From Flavobacteriaceae bacterium (GTDB taxonomy: Bacteria; Bacteroidota; Bacteroidia; Flavobacteriales; Flavobacteriaceae): 5,782 nt of DNA. Both the position numbers and the translations under genes were made by a program. The stretch's first letter is position 1; every line of letters starts with the position of its first letter. Shown one piece after another: positions 3,278-5,782 of this stretch. The notes under the pieces are model-generated. The model searched no databases. It worked only from the letters and a program-made list of their open reading frames with translations, and was not told where the DNA came from. The DNA is taken from NCBI GenBank assembly GCA_003511845.1, contig DOIV01000343.1:4527-10308 (forward strand). The letters run 5' to 3'.

Positions 3278-5782
3278 GTGAAGATAAAAAACCTCAATCC
3301 GAAAGAGTATATTATTATAAAAAAAGCTGCATTACACAACTTAAAAGATGTAAATGTGGCAATTCCGAGAAATAAATTAGTGGTAATAACGGGTTTATCT
3401 GGCTCAGGAAAGTCCAGTTTGGCATTCGACACTTTATATGCAGAAGGGCAAAGGAGGTATGTTGAAAGTTTATCATCTTATGCCAGACAATTTTTAGGCA
3501 AATTAAACAAACCTAAAGTAGAATACATTAAAGGTATTGCTCCTGCAATTGCCATTGAGCAGAAGGTTAACAGTACAAACCCACGTTCTACTGTAGGCAC
3601 TTCTACTGAAATATATGATTACTTAAAACTATTATATGCTAGAATTGGCATCACTTATTCCCCAATTTCAGGCAAAGTGGTTAAAAAGAACACAGTTACT
3701 GATGTAATTGATCATATAAAGGAATATGAGCTTGATACTAAACTACTATTATTAGCACCTATATATATAGGTAAAGACAGAAGCATCAAGAAAGTATTAG
3801 AAATATTAGAACAACAAGGTTATTCTAGAATAAAAATTAAAAATGAAGTAATTAGAATAAACGATTTTAAACCTTCTAACCAAAAACAATTTCAATTGGT
3901 GGTTGACAGAATTATTGTTCAAGACGATGAAGATTTTTATAATAGATTGGCTGATGCATCTCAAACTGCCTTTTTTGAAGGCAAAGGCGAATGTGTTATT
4001 GAGAATCTATCCAATAATAAACAAACATTATTTAATAATAAGTTTGAATTGGACGGACTCACTTTCTTAGAACCCAACACACATTTGTTTAGCTTTAATA
4101 ATCCTTATGGAGCTTGCCCAACTTGTGAAGGTTATGGAAATATTATTGGTGTTGATGCTGATTTAGTGATTCCAAACACATCGTTATCCATATATGATAA
4201 TGCCATTGTACCTTGGCGAACAGAATCCTTTTTAGAATACAAAGAAGCATTGATTGATACTGCTTATAAATTCGATTTCCCTATTCACAAACCCTATTAT
4301 GAATTAACAGATACTCAAAAACAACTCTTATGGGATGGTAACTCTTATTTTCAAGGTCTCAATACATTTTTCAAACATTTAGAAGCTAAGACCTATAAAA
4401 TTCAATACAGAGTAATGCTTTCTCGCTATCGCGGAAAAACAAAATGTACCACTTGTCATGGCAATAGATTACGAAAAGAAACCTCCTATATAAAAGTTGA
4501 TGATACCACAATTACTGATTTAGTAAGTTTGCCGATTGATGAATTACTTGCTTTTTTCAAAAAAATTAAACTTTCAAAACATGACCAAACTATTGCCAAA
4601 CGTTTGCTGAAAGAAATCAATAATCGATTGCAATTCCTGTCAGATGTTGGATTAAATTATTTGAGTTTAAATCGAGCTTCAAACACCTTGTCTGGAGGTG
4701 AAAGCCAACGTATCAATTTAGCAACTTCTTTAGGGAGTAGCTTGGTGGGCTCCATGTATATTTTAGACGAACCTAGTATTGGTCTACATTCTAGAGACAC
4801 AGAACGTTTGATTAAAGTATTGAAAGGATTAAGAGATTTAGGCAATACCGTTATTGTCGTTGAACATGATGAGGACATTATGAAAGCTGCCGATTATATT
4901 TTTGATATTGGTCCCGTAGCGGGTACTTTTGGTGGGGAGCTAGTCGCACATGGTACATATAAAGAAATTTTAAAGGCTGATAGCCTAACTGCAAACTATC
5001 TTACAGGGAAATTAAAAATTGAAACCCCTTTAAAAAGGCGTAAAGCAAAAAGTTACATTAAAATTATCGGTGCTAGAGAGCATAACTTAAAAAATGTTGA
5101 TGTACAGTTTCCTTTAAACACATTAACCGTGATAACTGGTGTTTCAGGAAGTGGGAAAAGCACCTTGGTGAAGAATATTTTATATCCTGCATTACAGAAA
5201 AAATTATTCAATTACGGTGAAAAACCTGGGCAATTCACTAAATTAGAAGGAGACTTCTCTTCTATAAAAAGTGTTGAATTTATAGATCAGAATCCAATTG
5301 GTAGGTCAAGTAGATCAAACCCTGTTACCTATATTAAAGTCTATGATGATATTAGAGCCTTATTTACCCAACAAAAATTATCAAAAATAAGAGGCTATAA
5401 AGCCAAACATTTTTCTTTTAATGTTGATGGTGGTAGATGCGAAACCTGTAAAGGTGATGGCGAAGTGACTATTGGCATGCAGTTTATGGCTGATGTACAT
5501 TTACGCTGTGAAACTTGTAAAGGCAAACGCTTCAAAAAAGAAACCTTAGAGGTTAAAGTGGAAGGGCAATCTATTGCAGATGTATTGAGTATGACTATTG
5601 ATCAAGCTACTGACTTTTTCAATACGCATCAAGAGAAAAGAATTGTTAATAAATTAAAACCCTTACAAGATGTTGGCTTAGGCTATGTACAATTAGGACA
5701 GGCCTCTTCTACCCTTTCGGGAGGCGAAGCACAACGGATAAAGCTGGCGTCTTTTTTAGTTAAAGGAACAACCAAGCGGAAA
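3278..5782 (+). CDS. uvrA: UvrABC excinuclease subunit A, C-terminus cut by right edge
   Basis: The damage-recognition ATPase of nucleotide excision repair; dimeric UvrA loads UvrB at lesions. The window holds 835 codons of an expected 920-950. The start is GTG at 3278: an in-frame TAA lies four codons upstream and no ATG precedes the conserved N-terminus. ABC domain I has Walker A GLSGSGKSS (39-47, K45), signature LSGGESQR (471-478) and Walker B YILDEPS (D497, E498). Domain II has Walker A GVSGSGKST (621-629, K627) and signature LSGGEAQR (813-820); its Walker B lies outside the window. Zinc finger 2 is intact: C721-x2-C724-x19-C744-x2-C747. Zinc finger 1 is incomplete: C280-x2-C283 (CPTC) is present, but the partner pair about 20 residues earlier is replaced by F256-E-L-D259. 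Another CxxC occurs at C390/C393 (KCTTCHG), as in other UvrA proteins. No frame break is seen. The upstream neighbour is the divergent sigma factor gene. Confidence 0.96.
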   Translation, partial: MKIKNLNPKEYIIIKKAALHNLKDVNVAIPRNKLVVITGLSGSGKSSLAFDTLYAEGQRRYVESLSSYARQFLGKLNKPKVEYIKGIAPAIAIEQKVNSTNPRSTVGTSTEIYDYLKLLYARIGITYSPISGKVVKKNTVTDVIDHIKEYELDTKLLLLAPIYIGKDRSIKKVLEILEQQGYSRIKIKNEVIRINDFKPSNQKQFQLVVDRIIVQDDEDFYNRLADASQTAFFEGKGECVIENLSNNKQTLFNNKFELDGLTFLEPNTHLFSFNNPYGACPTCEGYGNIIGVDADLVIPNTSLSIYDNAIVPWRTESFLEYKEALIDTAYKFDFPIHKPYYELTDTQKQLLWDGNSYFQGLNTFFKHLEAKTYKIQYRVMLSRYRGKTKCTTCHGNRLRKETSYIKVDDTTITDLVSLPIDELLAFFKKIKLSKHDQTIAKRLLKEINNRLQFLSDVGLNYLSLNRASNTLSGGESQRINLATSLGSSLVGSMYILDEPSIGLHSRDTERLIKVLKGLRDLGNTVIVVEHDEDIMKAADYIFDIGPVAGTFGGELVAHGTYKEILKADSLTANYLTGKLKIETPLKRRKAKSYIKIIGAREHNLKNVDVQFPLNTLTVITGVSGSGKSTLVKNILYPALQKKLFNYGEKPGQFTKLEGDFSSIKSVEFIDQNPIGRSSRSNPVTYIKVYDDIRALFTQQKLSKIRGYKAKHFSFNVDGGRCETCKGDGEVTIGMQFMADVHLRCETCKGKRFKKETLEVKVEGQSIADVLSMTIDQATDFFNTHQEKRIVNKLKPLQDVGLGYVQLGQASSTLSGGEAQRIKLASFLVKGTTKRK

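Noticed and set aside
4657..4878. 73-residue open frame on the minus strand inside uvrA
   Set aside because: It lies wholly opposite the conserved signature and Walker B region of uvrA, has no recognisable features, and is best explained as a shadow of that gene.
5040..5160. Junction of two ABC domains in uvrA as a fusion or duplication event
   Set aside because: Two ABC modules in one chain are the normal UvrA architecture.

Overview
The window looks like an ordinary chromosomal segment of a low-GC member of Bacteroidota, most likely class Flavobacteriia. This rests on strong A+T bias in genes and spacers, flavobacterial-looking protein sequences (an ECF sigma factor with the NEEGKFLPW region, a UvrA with a degenerate first zinc finger, an Nth with the tail YGREYSPARGW), the near absence of convincing Shine-Dalgarno sequences, and several matches to the Bacteroidota -7 promoter element TAnnTTTG. 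I see no phage, insertion sequence, CRISPR array, tRNA or rRNA.

Layout: a leftward, tightly packed three-gene set occupies 1-1456. In transcription order it is a Bcp-type thiol peroxidase (1004-1456), a DJ-1/PfpI-family protein (223-987) and a GNAT acetyltransferase cut by the left edge (1-212). Gaps of 16 and 10 bases suggest one operon. A 35-base divergent spacer separates it from the rightward gene nth (endonuclease III, 1492-2139). Two perfect back-to-back hairpins (2137-2208) close nth and face a leftward pair: an ECF sigma factor (2411-2995) followed by a 47-residue unknown protein (2209-2352). A 282-base divergent region (2996-3277) carries a promoter on each strand plus a 23-base tandem repeat with internal dyads in the sigma-factor leader. 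uvrA starts at a GTG at 3278 and runs off the right edge.

Taken together the window is a genome-maintenance and oxidative-stress neighbourhood: peroxide removal (Bcp), a possible protein or carbonyl repair or amidotransferase-like protein (DJ-1/PfpI), base excision repair (Nth), nucleotide excision repair (UvrA), and a sigma factor of unknown targets. That these genes are co-regulated is inference only.

I did not find a clearly new system. The points most worth a second look are that Nth contains no cysteine and so cannot carry the usual [4Fe-4S] cluster, that UvrA lacks the first CxxC pair of zinc finger 1, the tandem dyad repeat upstream of the sigma factor, and the small conserved-looking protein downstream of it.
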